Source: CAYRHN01 sp964424115
Lineage (GTDB): Bacteria > Chloroflexota > Anaerolineae > Anaerolineales > Anaerolineaceae
Length of the DNA stretch: 64,000 nt
Assembly (NCBI GenBank): GCA_964424115.1
Contig: CAYRHN010000009.1
Coordinates: 1 to 64,000 of the forward strand
Direction of reading: 5' to 3'
The position numbers and the translations under genes are program-made. Each line of letters starts with the position of its first letter. Within the stretch, counting starts at the first letter, position 1. The notes below the pieces were generated by a model that worked only from the letters and a program-made list of their open reading frames with translations, searched no databases and had not been told where the DNA came from. Below, piece after piece: positions 7,389-19,432 of the stretch.

Positions 7389-9413
7389 ATGCGGCGCAGA
7401 TTATTACAATGGCTGGCACCAGGTTTGCTTTGCCTGCTCATGGGAGCATGCAATATCCCATCGATTTCCTCCACCCAGACCCCCACGCGGGTTCCACCCA
7501 CCTCAATTCCTTCCACCCCAACTATCAGTCCCACACCAACCGAAATCCCCTTGCCTTCTCTCTCCATCATTTTGGGAAGCAGCCCGGATATCCAAGGAAT
7601 TCGTCTGGATCAGGGTGGCGACGTGGACACCCTGGTGGAAACCAGGGGAGAAGGTGTGGAAGTGCTGCGCACCGGCAACGGGGCAGCTCTCCCTGCCTCC
7701 GACGGGAACAGCATCCCCGATACCTATATCCAGTTCAATATTGAGGACCGCTATCTGCTCAGCGGAAAACCGACCTCGCGTATCCGTCTGGAGGTGGAAT
7801 ATTTTGACGAAGGTACCGACAGCTTTTCCCTGCAATACGATGCCCAATCGGGTGTGTTTGCCGGGGGAGGTTCGATCCGAAAGACTAATTCGCTGACCTT
7901 CAAGACCGCTGTCTTTTACCTGTGCGACGCTTTATTCGCCAACCGCGATAATGGCGCTGATTTTCGCCTGGCTGATGATGGGAACGGAGCAGAGCTGATC
8001 CGCGCCGTGCGCCTGACCGCTCTGCCGCCAGCCAGCGCGCAGATCATCAGCGTGGATGATTTCGGCGCCAATCCTTTTGATGACCAACCGGACAGCGACG
8101 CCATCCAGGCTGCGTTGGATAGCACCTGCAGCGGAGATACGATCGTTTTCACCTCTAATCCGCAAACAGCCGATTACCAGGGTTATTGGATCGACAAGTC
8201 CATCTTCTTGACCGGCATGTCTGCCAAGTCCAACCTGACCTTCACTGCCAGCAACCAGGCCTACCATGCGCTGTTACGTGCCACACCCAATCTGAAAGGA
8301 TTCGTAGTGCTCTTGTTTGCCCGCTCCAGGATATCCACCCCCGGTTATATCGACAACATTGATTTCGGTTACATCGACATCGACGGCGGGCGCGATGCAC
8401 GCGTGTGTATGGGATCGGATGATTCCGGCAACGGCGTGGGTGACAACTGGGGATCCTGGCTGCCCGAATGTTCCGCCGCTGATGATCCATGGTGCTCTCC
8501 TGGCATTCTCAACATGGATGGCGGAGCAGATTGGGGCGATGCCAGCCAGGATTATTTGGGACATCCCGGAACATGGACGACCGGCGTGGTGGTTCACGAT
8601 CTCACCCTGCAAAATGGCGAATGCGGCACCGCGTTGGGTTTCTCCAGCGCGGAAGGAACAATCCGGAACGTGACCATCGACACCACCGGGGATCATGTAC
8701 ATGGAAAAGGCTGCTCCCACACCGATGCAGATGGGGATAATGGAGGCTGGTCGGATGGGATCACCCTGGGCGGCCCCGCCCACACCATCGTCAATAACAC
8801 CGTCATCAATCCCTCCGATATCGGAATCGTCTATTTCGGCGGCAAGAACACCACCATCGCCAATAACCAGGTCATCATCGAAGCCGGCAACTACGGCGCT
8901 TTTGGCGGGATAGCCCTGCATCCCTGGTCACTTGGAGACATCTCCGGCCTGCAAATCACCGGTAACCAGATCACCAGCCAGGGCAGCACCACCTGCGGCG
9001 GGCTGCACACCGGGATCGACCTGGGCACGCACATGTGGGGTGGAGCCTGCCTGCAAAGTTCCAATGCCGCCATGTTTGGCAATCCTCTCTCCTGCAAAGC
9101 GGAACCATCTTCCGCAGAAGTGACAGCCTGCACGGGCGGAAAATGCCAGCTCTGGGCCTATATCGCCCCCGGAGGCACCCTGACCATGAAGGATAATTCC
9201 GTCACCGGCGCGCACATCAACTATCTTATTGAGGGACTGGCGATCTTTGGTGAATTCATTGACGAGAACAATGTTAGCGTTTCGCCCCAACGTTCAGACT
9301 GGCAGGCTGCAAAGGACGGCTGCCTGGGTTCCTATTGGGGACCGCTGGACAAGGTGGCGCACCATCCTTCCTTGGCCGGGTATACCGACCTCCTCATCCA
9401 CTGCGAAAGATGA
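7389..9413 (+). CDS. Lipoprotein with right-handed beta-helix (pectin-lyase-like) fold
   Basis: 674 residues. The lipoprotein signal ends at LMGAC (Cys near 21), followed by a Thr/Pro linker to about 55. Around 220-245, the phrase VDDFGANPFDDQPDSDAIQ is the usual entry to pectate-lyase-3-type beta helices. The second half is rich in short repeated turns (ITGNQITS, VNNTVINP, IANNQVII) expected of stacked helix coils, and it holds many Cys residues. A polysaccharide-binding or -cleaving surface role is likely, but the substrate cannot be read. The start was chosen for AAAAGGAGG at 7376-7384. Confidence 0.78.
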   Translation: MRRRLLQWLAPGLLCLLMGACNIPSISSTQTPTRVPPTSIPSTPTISPTPTEIPLPSLSIILGSSPDIQGIRLDQGGDVDTLVETRGEGVEVLRTGNGAALPASDGNSIPDTYIQFNIEDRYLLSGKPTSRIRLEVEYFDEGTDSFSLQYDAQSGVFAGGGSIRKTNSLTFKTAVFYLCDALFANRDNGADFRLADDGNGAELIRAVRLTALPPASAQIISVDDFGANPFDDQPDSDAIQAALDSTCSGDTIVFTSNPQTADYQGYWIDKSIFLTGMSAKSNLTFTASNQAYHALLRATPNLKGFVVLLFARSRISTPGYIDNIDFGYIDIDGGRDARVCMGSDDSGNGVGDNWGSWLPECSAADDPWCSPGILNMDGGADWGDASQDYLGHPGTWTTGVVVHDLTLQNGECGTALGFSSAEGTIRNVTIDTTGDHVHGKGCSHTDADGDNGGWSDGITLGGPAHTIVNNTVINPSDIGIVYFGGKNTTIANNQVIIEAGNYGAFGGIALHPWSLGDISGLQITGNQITSQGSTTCGGLHTGIDLGTHMWGGACLQSSNAAMFGNPLSCKAEPSSAEVTACTGGKCQLWAYIAPGGTLTMKDNSVTGAHINYLIEGLAIFGEFIDENNVSVSPQRSDWQAAKDGCLGSYWGPLDKVAHHPSLAGYTDLLIHCER

Positions 9414-9537
9414 TTCCACCTTCCTCTAATGACGTTTTAATGATAAACTTTCTTGTTGAATGCTTTTACGAACCAGGGCCTGTGGGGGAGCAGGTTCCGC
9501 CACGGCGCCTTGTTATATCATCAATGGGAGAAATCTA

Positions 9538-13116
<3,579 letters not shown>

Positions 13117-13130
13117 TCCCGCGAATATTG

Positions 13131-13167
13131 CAACCGGCGGACGGCCCACCCTGGCCTCCGCCGGTTG
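13131..13167 (+). other. Intercistronic hairpin between nifJ and the DHOD-like gene
   Basis: CAACCGGCGGA and TCCGCCGGTTG form an 11-bp stem, with an inner GGCC/GGCC pairing in the loop. No T-run follows; the Shine-Dalgarno of the next gene (AAAAGGAGG) comes 4 nt later. It is more likely an mRNA-stability or partial-termination element than a full terminator. Confidence 0.6.
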
Positions 13168-13186
13168 TGTAAAAAGGAGGACCCCA

Positions 13187-14194
13187 ATGATCGACCTCAC
13201 CACCCAATATCTCGGTTTACAGTTGAAGAATCCGCTGGTTGCTTCGGCCTCTCCGCTCTCCAAAAAAGTCGATACTGTGCGCGCATTGGAAGAAGCCGGC
13301 ATCAGCGCAGTAGTGATGTTCTCTCTGTTTGAAGAACAAATCGAACATGAGAGCCTTGCCCTGGATCACTACTTGAATTACGGCACTGAATCCTTTGCCG
13401 AGGCGCTGACTTATTTTCCCGACCTGGAGAAATATAACATTGGTCCGGAAGCCTACCTGGATCTGATCCGCAAGGCCAAGGAAAGCGTCGCCATCCCAGT
13501 GATTGGCAGCCTGAACGGCATTTCCACCGGCGGCTGGGTACGCTATGCCAAAATGATCGAAGAAGCCGGTGCGGATGCGCTGGAATTGAACCTGTATTAC
13601 ATCCCTACCGATACCCATGCCACCGCCCAGGAACTGGAGCAAGAGCAGATCGACCTGGTGCGGGATATCCGTAAGCAAATCCGAATTCCCCTGGCGGTCA
13701 AGTTAAGTCCCTTCTACACTTCCCTACCCAACCTGGCAGGGCAGATCGTTAAAGCCGGCGCCAACGGGTTGGTGCTTTTCAACCGCTTCATCCAACCCGA
13801 TTTGGATATCGAGACCCTGGAAGTGAATCCCACTCTACAATTAAGCACCTCCGATGAGCTGCGCCTGCCCCTGCGCTGGACTTCCATCCTATACGGGCGC
13901 GTGCAGGCCGACCTGGCTCTCACCAGCGGAGTACACACTGCCCAGGATGTGGTCAAGGCGGTCATGGCCGGCGCCAACGTGACCATGCTGGCCTCGGAAT
14001 TGATCGCTCACGGCCCCGGCCGCGCTACCGAGCTGATCGAAGAGATCGAAACCTGGATGCAAAGTTTTGAATACGAATCGATCAAGCAGATGCACGGATC
14101 GATGAGCCAACAAGCGGTGGCCGAACCGACCGCCTTTGAACGCGCCAACTACATGAAAGCCCTCACCAGTTACGATCACCGCATCGTGTATTAG
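13187..14194 (+). CDS. Dihydroorotate dehydrogenase-like flavoprotein
   Basis: 335 residues of the class 1 DHOD fold: MIDLTTQYLGLQLKNPLVASASP at the N-terminus, a TIM-barrel pattern (ELNLYY, PLAVKLSPF, GANGLVLFNR), and a late glycine-rich phosphate-binding segment (SGVHTAQDVVKAVMAGA). Proteins of this type often sit next to nifJ, as here, and are annotated as DHOD-like without proof of a role in pyrimidine synthesis. No other pyr gene is nearby. A flavin-linked partner in ferredoxin- or pyruvate-linked electron flow is a fair guess. The start is set by AAAAGGAGG at 13172-13180; the gene is followed by a strong hairpin. Confidence 0.82.
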   Translation: MIDLTTQYLGLQLKNPLVASASPLSKKVDTVRALEEAGISAVVMFSLFEEQIEHESLALDHYLNYGTESFAEALTYFPDLEKYNIGPEAYLDLIRKAKESVAIPVIGSLNGISTGGWVRYAKMIEEAGADALELNLYYIPTDTHATAQELEQEQIDLVRDIRKQIRIPLAVKLSPFYTSLPNLAGQIVKAGANGLVLFNRFIQPDLDIETLEVNPTLQLSTSDELRLPLRWTSILYGRVQADLALTSGVHTAQDVVKAVMAGANVTMLASELIAHGPGRATELIEEIETWMQSFEYESIKQMHGSMSQQAVAEPTAFERANYMKALTSYDHRIVY

Positions 14195-14211
14195 ACAGTT
14201 CCTTAAGCAGA

Positions 14212-14243
14212 CCGCCCTTGCACCTGAGACCGTGCAAGGGCGG
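14212..14243 (+). terminator. Terminator hairpin after the DHOD-like gene
   Basis: CCGCCCTTGCAC (14212-14223) pairs perfectly with GTGCAAGGGCGG (14232-14243) across an 8-nt loop. A weak T-rich stretch (TTGCGTCATTTT) follows. It sits 18 nt after the stop codon. Confidence 0.7.
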
Positions 14244-14274
14244 CCTGTTGCGTCATTTTAGATAAGTATTATTC

Positions 14275-14380
14275 TAAGGGGTGTCGCCCATTCGTCATGA
14301 GGTCGGGAGGATTACCGACGGGCGACCCTTTACCAGCGTATTACTATCTGACCCAACGCAGCGGGTCGCCCCTACACGAA
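14275..14380. repeat. Intergenic GGGTCGCCC-type repeat cluster
   Basis: Three copies of a GGGYCGCCC word in alternating orientation: AAGGGGTGTCGCCC at 14276-14289, its near inverted partner GGGCGACCCTT at 14320-14330, and GCGGGTCGCCCCTAC at 14361-14375. They make up most of the 330-bp gap between the DHOD-like gene and the next ORF, together with the terminator at 14212 and a TATAAT at 14464. This looks like a short mobile or REP-like intergenic repeat; copies elsewhere cannot be checked here. Confidence 0.5.
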
Positions 14381-14524
14381 TTCGGTTTTATCCAATTCAC
14401 TGCATCTTGTAAACCATTCAGCCTGCTTTCAGGCTGCTGGATTATGTCGCCAATACAATAACTGCTATAATTTCAATATCATTAATAATTTCCCTCTTTT
14501 TTACTTTGCCGGGGATTGTAAATC

Positions 14525-14788
14525 ATGACGCAAATTGGGCAAATCGTAGATAAAATCGGGCTTTTGTTGCTATGTATTTGCTTACCAGTATTAATCTTCA
14601 TCATCAATGGAATACACATTATCCAAATAAAACGCACAATGGCAACAGGTAGAAATTTTCAATTCAACTGGAAGAGACCCAATGAAATTAAGGGAAACGA
14701 AGCAGTAAGATTTGGAAAATTCTCGTTGTTCCTCGGCGCAATACTGCTAATAGCTGGAATATTAGCGGTTATCGGCTCCTTAAGATAA
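14525..14788 (+). CDS. Small two-span membrane protein, unknown function
   Basis: 87 residues with hydrophobic segments at about 10-30 and 66-85, joined by a basic, polar loop (KRTMATGRNFQFNWKRPNEIK). No family was recognised. The DNA is clearly AT-richer than the surroundings, as in the broken lipoprotein gene that follows. A TATAAT lies at 14464-14469, giving a leader of about 50 nt; the Shine-Dalgarno is weak. Reality is likely but not certain. Confidence 0.5.
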   Translation: MTQIGQIVDKIGLLLLCICLPVLIFIINGIHIIQIKRTMATGRNFQFNWKRPNEIKGNEAVRFGKFSLFLGAILLIAGILAVIGSLR

Positions 14789-14835
14789 ACATTTTATTTA
14801 TTATCGAAATAATGCTTGGAAGGACAATCCATCCA

Positions 14836-15939
14836 ATGATGAAGAAAACAATTTTCCTTCTTTGTTCACTCCTTCTGCTGTTATGCGGATGTACACCAGC
14901 AGCTACTGCAACGCTCCTTCCATCCCCAACCGGATACAATACAGCTACGATGGAAAATACAGCAACCCCCACCGCCCTGCCGCCAACGCCTACTCCCACC
15001 GCTTCACCAACGCCAACAGCCACTCCTCAGAAATTTCCAGAAGACTGGCTCCCCGATGTTTCGGAGATTATGGGATCGCATGAGCTGATCTTCTATTCTC
15101 TTATCGATAAGAAAGCTCACTGGAGTCTACATTTTCTTTTCCTTGATTGAAAATATACTCAACAATTTACTGAAAATGGCATAGCCTATGGGAAAAATAA
15201 ATTCTGGATTGATGGTCTGAACTCACACAGCGCAACACTTCGTTTCATAGAAAGTGAAACCAACCATTTTATCTTTTATAACCTCCTCACGAAGGAAGTG
15301 TCAGATTTCACCTATTGTCCCGGGGAAAACATTAACATTGTCCTATCCCCAGATGACCGCTATTTCGCCGTCGACTGCAGGCAGGATGCTTTAGACATTG
15401 TTCAAGTCAGCGATCTATCCATCGTCGCTACCATCCATATTCCACCTCAGCTTAGGGGATTTGGAGATATCTATCCCACTACCTGGTCGCCGGATGGCCG
15501 CTGGCTGGCTTACCGGGCTGGGGGAGTAGGACTAACAACCACCTATGGCCCGTATGTTACAGACATGAACTGCCTGAGCGAACCGGATACTTGTAACGAT
15601 AAAACCCGGATCATCTACGATTGCAGGAATTCTGATGGGGTATGTTATATCGATTTTTCTGGCGAGAACCCGTCCCGGTTATTGGCCTACCGTGGGGATG
15701 ACATCGTCAGGATCTTTGACCCGATCACTGGAAATCTAACCGACAGCATCCGATTTCCAAAGGATTTCGCGGAAGATTATATCCTTTCACCTGATTTAAC
15801 GCGGGTGGCTTTTATAAAGGATGATAATTACTATCTGGCTTCCCTGGACAACTTAGACAATCCTGAATTGATCGCACCAGCGCAAATGAATGGTGAATAC
15901 AAGTTTTATTTCTACGCCTGGTGGTCTCCACCCAAATAG
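14836..15939 (+). pseudogene. Beta-propeller-like lipoprotein gene interrupted by one in-frame TGA
   Basis: Reading from ATG 14836, a lipoprotein signal (LLLLLCGC) and a Thr/Pro linker (PTPTPTASPTPTATP) lead to a stop TGA at 15148-15150. The same frame then stays open through 15151-15939 without another stop, and the second part contains WD40/TolB-like motifs (LSPDDRYFAVDC, TWSPDGRWLAYRAG). The two halves therefore look like one gene of about 367 codons with a single nonsense codon; TGG to TGA would be the simplest change. A GTG at 15298 could start the second half only by chance. The alternatives are a sequencing error or real loss of function. The protein resembles the intact AT-rich lipoprotein at 45113. 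Confidence 0.72.
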
Positions 15940-16124
15940 AAGTCGTGATCTGTATTGTTATGATTAAGTCTTGCACACCTCTGCCCGTGCGGATGTTAAT
16001 CACAACGATTTGACCATTGTCAGGGTGTAGATACCTTTGAGGTGGTCTAAATCTGTTGAGGTCAAAGGTGACGAAAAGATTAATTTAAGGAGTTTCTTTT
16101 GGGAGGATATTCTATCCAAAGTGG
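15940..16124. other. Intergenic gap before the lactate permease
   Basis: About 200 bp between the broken lipoprotein gene and the permease. No gene or strong terminator was seen. The only clear signal is the extended -10 at its right end. Confidence 0.4.
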
Positions 16125-16130
16125 TACAAT
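16122..16130 (+). promoter_or_regulatory. Extended -10 TGGTACAAT just before the lactate permease
   Basis: TGGTACAAT at 16122-16130 ends 9 nt before the ATG at 16140. No Shine-Dalgarno lies between them. The predicted start of transcription falls within a few bases of the ATG, so the mRNA would be leaderless or nearly so. Confidence 0.55.
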
Positions 16131-16139
16131 AGGCCCATT

Positions 16140-17711
16140 ATGCCGCTTACGTTTTGGTCCTGGTTGCTGGCGCTTTCACCGGTATTGGTTGTGCTGATCC
16201 TCATGCTCGGTTTTCGCTGGGGGGGCAGCAAGGCCGGGGCAATTAGCTGGTTTGCCGCTGTCATCGTGGCGGTGCTTTTCTTTGGCGCGGGCTTCGACCT
16301 GCTGGCCTACAGCCAGGTGAAGGCCATCCTGCTCTCGCTGGACGTGCTATACATCATCTGGACCGCCCTGCTGCTCTTCCATATCGCCGACGAGGCCGGA
16401 GCAGTGCGCATCATCGGGCAGGCCCTCCCGCGCCTGACCGGCGACCGCACCATGCAAGGCCTGTTACTCGGCTGGTTGTTCGCCTCCTTCCTGCAGGGTA
16501 TGGGCGGCTTTGGCGTGCCAGTGGCAGTGGCCGCGCCGCTGCTGGTGGGATTGGGTTTCACCCCCGTCCAGGCGGTGATCATGGCCTGCATCGGGCACGG
16601 CTGGGCAGTCAATTTTGGTTCGCTGGCCACTTCATTCCAGACCCTGATGGCGGTCACCGGCCTGCCCGGTGAATTGCTGGCGCCGGAATCCTCGTTTCTT
16701 TTGGGTGTTTCTTCGCTGGCCTGCGGGGCTGTGGTGGCATTTGTCGCCGGCGGGTGGCGCGGGTTACGTCATACCTTCCCGGCCATCATCATCCTGAGCG
16801 CTGTGATGGGCCTCACCCAGCATCTGTTGGTCACCAACGGCCTGTGGACGCTGGGCGCTACTGGTGGGGCCATGGCCGGGCTGATCGTAGGTGTGCTGCT
16901 CACCCGCCTACCCGCTTACCGCTACGCACGCGCGGTTGATGTGCCGCACGAGGGCCAATTAGATCCGCAACCATTGACTTTTAAACGCCTGGCATTGGCC
17001 TGCTCCGCCTATATTGTCCTGGTGGTCCTGGCTTTTGCTCTCAATCTGATCCAGCCGGTCAATGACGCATTGAACAGCGTTTCCTTCAACCTGCACTTCC
17101 CGCAACTCGAAACTTCCCTGGGGTGGGTCACCCCCGCCGAGGCGGGGCGCAAAATTGTCCTCTTCGGCCATCCAGGTGCAATGCTGCTGTACGCTTCTTT
17201 GATCGCCTATTTCATTTACGCACGCGCCGGATACCTCAAGCCGGGAGCCGTGGGGCGTATTTTGGGCAAGGTGGGCCGCGGCGCGGTCAATTCCAGCCTG
17301 GGCATTGTCGCCATGGTGGGCATGGCAGTGATCATGTCGCACACGGGGATGACCAACTTGCTGGCGCAGGGGCTTAGCCAGAGTTTTGGCGCAGCTTACC
17401 CGGTCATTTCACCTTTTATTGGCGCTTTGGGGGCCTTCATCACCGGCAGCAACAACAACTCCAATGTGCTGTTTGCCGGATTGCAGATGCGCACTGCCCA
17501 GCTGCTCGGCCTCAGCGTCTCGCTCACCCTGGCCTCGCAAACTGCGGGCGGCTCGCTGGGCAGTGTGATGGCCCCAGCCAAAGTGATCGTTGGCTGCTCC
17601 ACAGTTGGCCTGGGGGATAATGAGGGGGCTGTGATGGGCAAGATCCTGCTCTATGGGCTAGTTCCGGTGGCGCTCGTGGCCATCCTCACCATTCTGCTGG
17701 TGGTGCTATGA
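16140..17711 (+). CDS. L-lactate permease (LctP) family transporter
   Basis: 523 residues, polytopic, with about 13 hydrophobic segments. Family features include FASFLQGMGGFGVPVAVAAPLLVGLGF (about 115-140), a stretch rich in small residues around HGWAVNFGSLATSFQ, and the late motif FITGSNNNSNVLFAGLQ. The last resembles the TGSxTxxNxLFxxLQ signature of LctP/GlcA carriers, which take up lactate or glycolate with protons. In a fermenter it could equally export lactate. A small membrane protein overlaps its stop codon by 4 nt. Confidence 0.88.
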   Translation: MPLTFWSWLLALSPVLVVLILMLGFRWGGSKAGAISWFAAVIVAVLFFGAGFDLLAYSQVKAILLSLDVLYIIWTALLLFHIADEAGAVRIIGQALPRLTGDRTMQGLLLGWLFASFLQGMGGFGVPVAVAAPLLVGLGFTPVQAVIMACIGHGWAVNFGSLATSFQTLMAVTGLPGELLAPESSFLLGVSSLACGAVVAFVAGGWRGLRHTFPAIIILSAVMGLTQHLLVTNGLWTLGATGGAMAGLIVGVLLTRLPAYRYARAVDVPHEGQLDPQPLTFKRLALACSAYIVLVVLAFALNLIQPVNDALNSVSFNLHFPQLETSLGWVTPAEAGRKIVLFGHPGAMLLYASLIAYFIYARAGYLKPGAVGRILGKVGRGAVNSSLGIVAMVGMAVIMSHTGMTNLLAQGLSQSFGAAYPVISPFIGALGAFITGSNNNSNVLFAGLQMRTAQLLGLSVSLTLASQTAGGSLGSVMAPAKVIVGCSTVGLGDNEGAVMGKILLYGLVPVALVAILTILLVVL

Positions 17712-17908
17712 AGCAGGCAGCCTGGTTTCAACGCCTGGCAAGTTGGCGTAAAGCACACCGTTTCGGGCTGCAGATCGCAGCTTTGCTGATCGGCCTGAGC
17801 GCGCCTTTTGCGATATTTGCTGCCCTTTCTGCCGGGCAGGTGATCCTGGCAGTGGTTTTCTTCTTCCTCCTCACCTTGAGCATGGCCTTGACCTTCTGGG
17901 CTGCCTGA
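17708..17908 (+). CDS. Small two-span membrane protein coupled to the lactate permease
   Basis: 66 residues. It begins at the ATG that overlaps the permease stop (ATGA), the classic arrangement for translational coupling. A basic N-terminus (WFQRLASWRKAHRF) precedes two hydrophobic stretches. No family was recognised; an accessory role for the permease is suggested only by the overlap. Confidence 0.6.
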   Translation: MKQAAWFQRLASWRKAHRFGLQIAALLIGLSAPFAIFAALSAGQVILAVVFFFLLTLSMALTFWAA

Positions 17909-17931
17909 ACAATAAAATAAAACGATTTCGG

Positions 17932-17960
17932 TTGCGCGGAAACCTGCTTTGGGGTATATT
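17932..17960 (+). promoter_or_regulatory. Promoter TTGCGC-17-TATATT of the NBR1-domain lipoprotein
   Basis: TTGCGC at 17932-17937 and TATATT at 17955-17960 are 17 nt apart. The start codon at 17995 follows a short leader with a good Shine-Dalgarno (AAGGAG at 17980-17985). Confidence 0.6.
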
Positions 17961-17994
17961 GGATTCAGGTCCACCCAAAGAAGGAGTAAATGCC

Positions 17995-19131
17995 ATGAGA
18001 CCTCTTGCCCGCGTATTTGCGTTGATATTCGTCCTGGCCTTGTTATCCTCGGCGTGCAATATTCCCAAGCCCATAACCGATGAAGAGAAACAACAGACAG
18101 TGGAGGCTGTTGCTCAGCAAACGCTGAATGCCCTGGCAACCCAATCCGGCTCACAGCCCAGCGCCACACCCATGCCTCCTACCCAAACCAGCACACCGAT
18201 CATCACCGTCACCCCGCCGCCCAGCACTCTCACCCCCAGCATCACCCCTACGGCTACCCCTTCCGCACTGTGCAACCAGGCCGGTTTCGTCACCGATGTA
18301 TCGGTTCCGGATGGGGAAGTGTATGCCCCGAACTCCGATTTCACCAAAACATGGCGATTAAAGAACATCGGCACCTGCACCTGGACCACCAGCTACGCCA
18401 TTGTCTTTGATACCGGCAATGCTATGGGCTATACCAGCCCGATCTTTCTCAGCGGCAATGTACCGCCCAACAGTGTTGTGGATCTTTCAGTCAACCTCAA
18501 AGCTCCCGGCACTGCCGGAGAATATACCGGCAATTTCAAACTACGCGATAGCTCGGGCGTCTTATTTGGGTTGGGCGGCGCGGGCACTTCACCATTCTGG
18601 GTCAAGATCAATGTGGCAGCGCCCGGCACCTTCAAGGCGCTGGACTTCATTGCCCGTGCTTGCGATGCCTCCTGGTCCAATGGAACCGATAACCTGCCCT
18701 GCCCGGGTACTGACACAGACAACAAAGGTTTCGTGATCGTTGTTCCCACACCAAAGTGGGAAACCGGGGCCACCGACGATGAATCTGCCCTGGAGACACA
18801 CCCCAAATGGGTGGACAATGGCGAGATCGCCGGAAAGTACCCGGCCTTTAAGGTGAAGGCCGGCGACCACTTCAAGGCTGTGGTAGGTTGCCTATATAAA
18901 TCCGGAGGCTCGGAGTGTAAGGTTACCTTCTTCCTCAACTACTCGATCAGCGGCGGTATGGAAGGCAGCCTGGGCAGTTGGGACCAGAAATACGACGGCA
19001 TTCTGACCGATGTTGATGTTGACCTCTCCTCCCTGGCTGGCAATGACGTCAATTTCATCCTGCGCGTTTCCGCCCTCGGACCCAGCACCCAGGATTGGGC
19101 TCTCTGGTTACAACCGCGCATCATGCGCTAA
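17995..19131 (+). CDS. Lipoprotein with NBR1-type Ig-like domain
   Basis: 378 residues: a lipoprotein signal ending in LSSAC (Cys near 21), a Thr/Pro linker (about 55-90), then an Ig-like domain of the type first named in the autophagy receptor NBR1 (about 95-212; WRLKNIGTCTWTTSYAIVF, VPPNSVVDLSVNLKAPGTAG, and the end motif FWVKINV). The C-terminal part (about 220-378) is a beta-rich region with several Cys residues. Bacterial NBR1-like domains are mostly found in secreted proteins and their ligands are unknown. A second protein with the same domain is encoded at 27931. The start is chosen from the Shine-Dalgarno. Confidence 0.82.
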   Translation: MRPLARVFALIFVLALLSSACNIPKPITDEEKQQTVEAVAQQTLNALATQSGSQPSATPMPPTQTSTPIITVTPPPSTLTPSITPTATPSALCNQAGFVTDVSVPDGEVYAPNSDFTKTWRLKNIGTCTWTTSYAIVFDTGNAMGYTSPIFLSGNVPPNSVVDLSVNLKAPGTAGEYTGNFKLRDSSGVLFGLGGAGTSPFWVKINVAAPGTFKALDFIARACDASWSNGTDNLPCPGTDTDNKGFVIVVPTPKWETGATDDESALETHPKWVDNGEIAGKYPAFKVKAGDHFKAVVGCLYKSGGSECKVTFFLNYSISGGMEGSLGSWDQKYDGILTDVDVDLSSLAGNDVNFILRVSALGPSTQDWALWLQPRIMR

Positions 19132-19140
19132 CCGGGCCGT

Positions 19141-19428
19141 ATGGCGCTTACCCTTCAAGAAGTCGAACATATCGCCGGATTGGCCCGCCTGGAGCTGACC
19201 GCCGAGGAAAAAGAACGCTTCCGCCAGCAGCTTTCGGCCATCCTCGAATACGCCGCCAGCCTGCAGAAACTGGATACCAGCAGCATTCCGCCCACCTCCA
19301 GCGTGTTGCCCCAGCGCAGTCTGCTGCGCCCGGACGAACCCCGATTGGGTCTGAGCAAAGACGACCTGCTGTCCAACGCGCCCAAGACCGAAGAGGGTCA
19401 GTTCCGCGTCCCGCGAGTATTGGGGTAA
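19141..19428 (+). CDS. gatC: Asp-tRNA(Asn)/Glu-tRNA(Gln) amidotransferase subunit C
   Basis: 95 residues with the GatC signature LTLQEVEHIAGLARLELTAEE at the N-terminus and the C-terminal extension ending in EGQFRVPRVLG. GatC stabilises GatA in the GatCAB complex, which converts misacylated Glu-tRNA(Gln) or Asp-tRNA(Asn) to the cognate aminoacyl-tRNA. gatA follows after 4 nt. gatB is not in this window. Confidence 0.93.
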   Translation: MALTLQEVEHIAGLARLELTAEEKERFRQQLSAILEYAASLQKLDTSSIPPTSSVLPQRSLLRPDEPRLGLSKDDLLSNAPKTEEGQFRVPRVLG

Positions 19429-19432
19429 GCCA

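Noticed and set aside
14275..14380. A CRISPR array
   Set aside because: The repeated GGGTCGCCC words are short, in both orientations and irregularly spaced; no array exists in the window.
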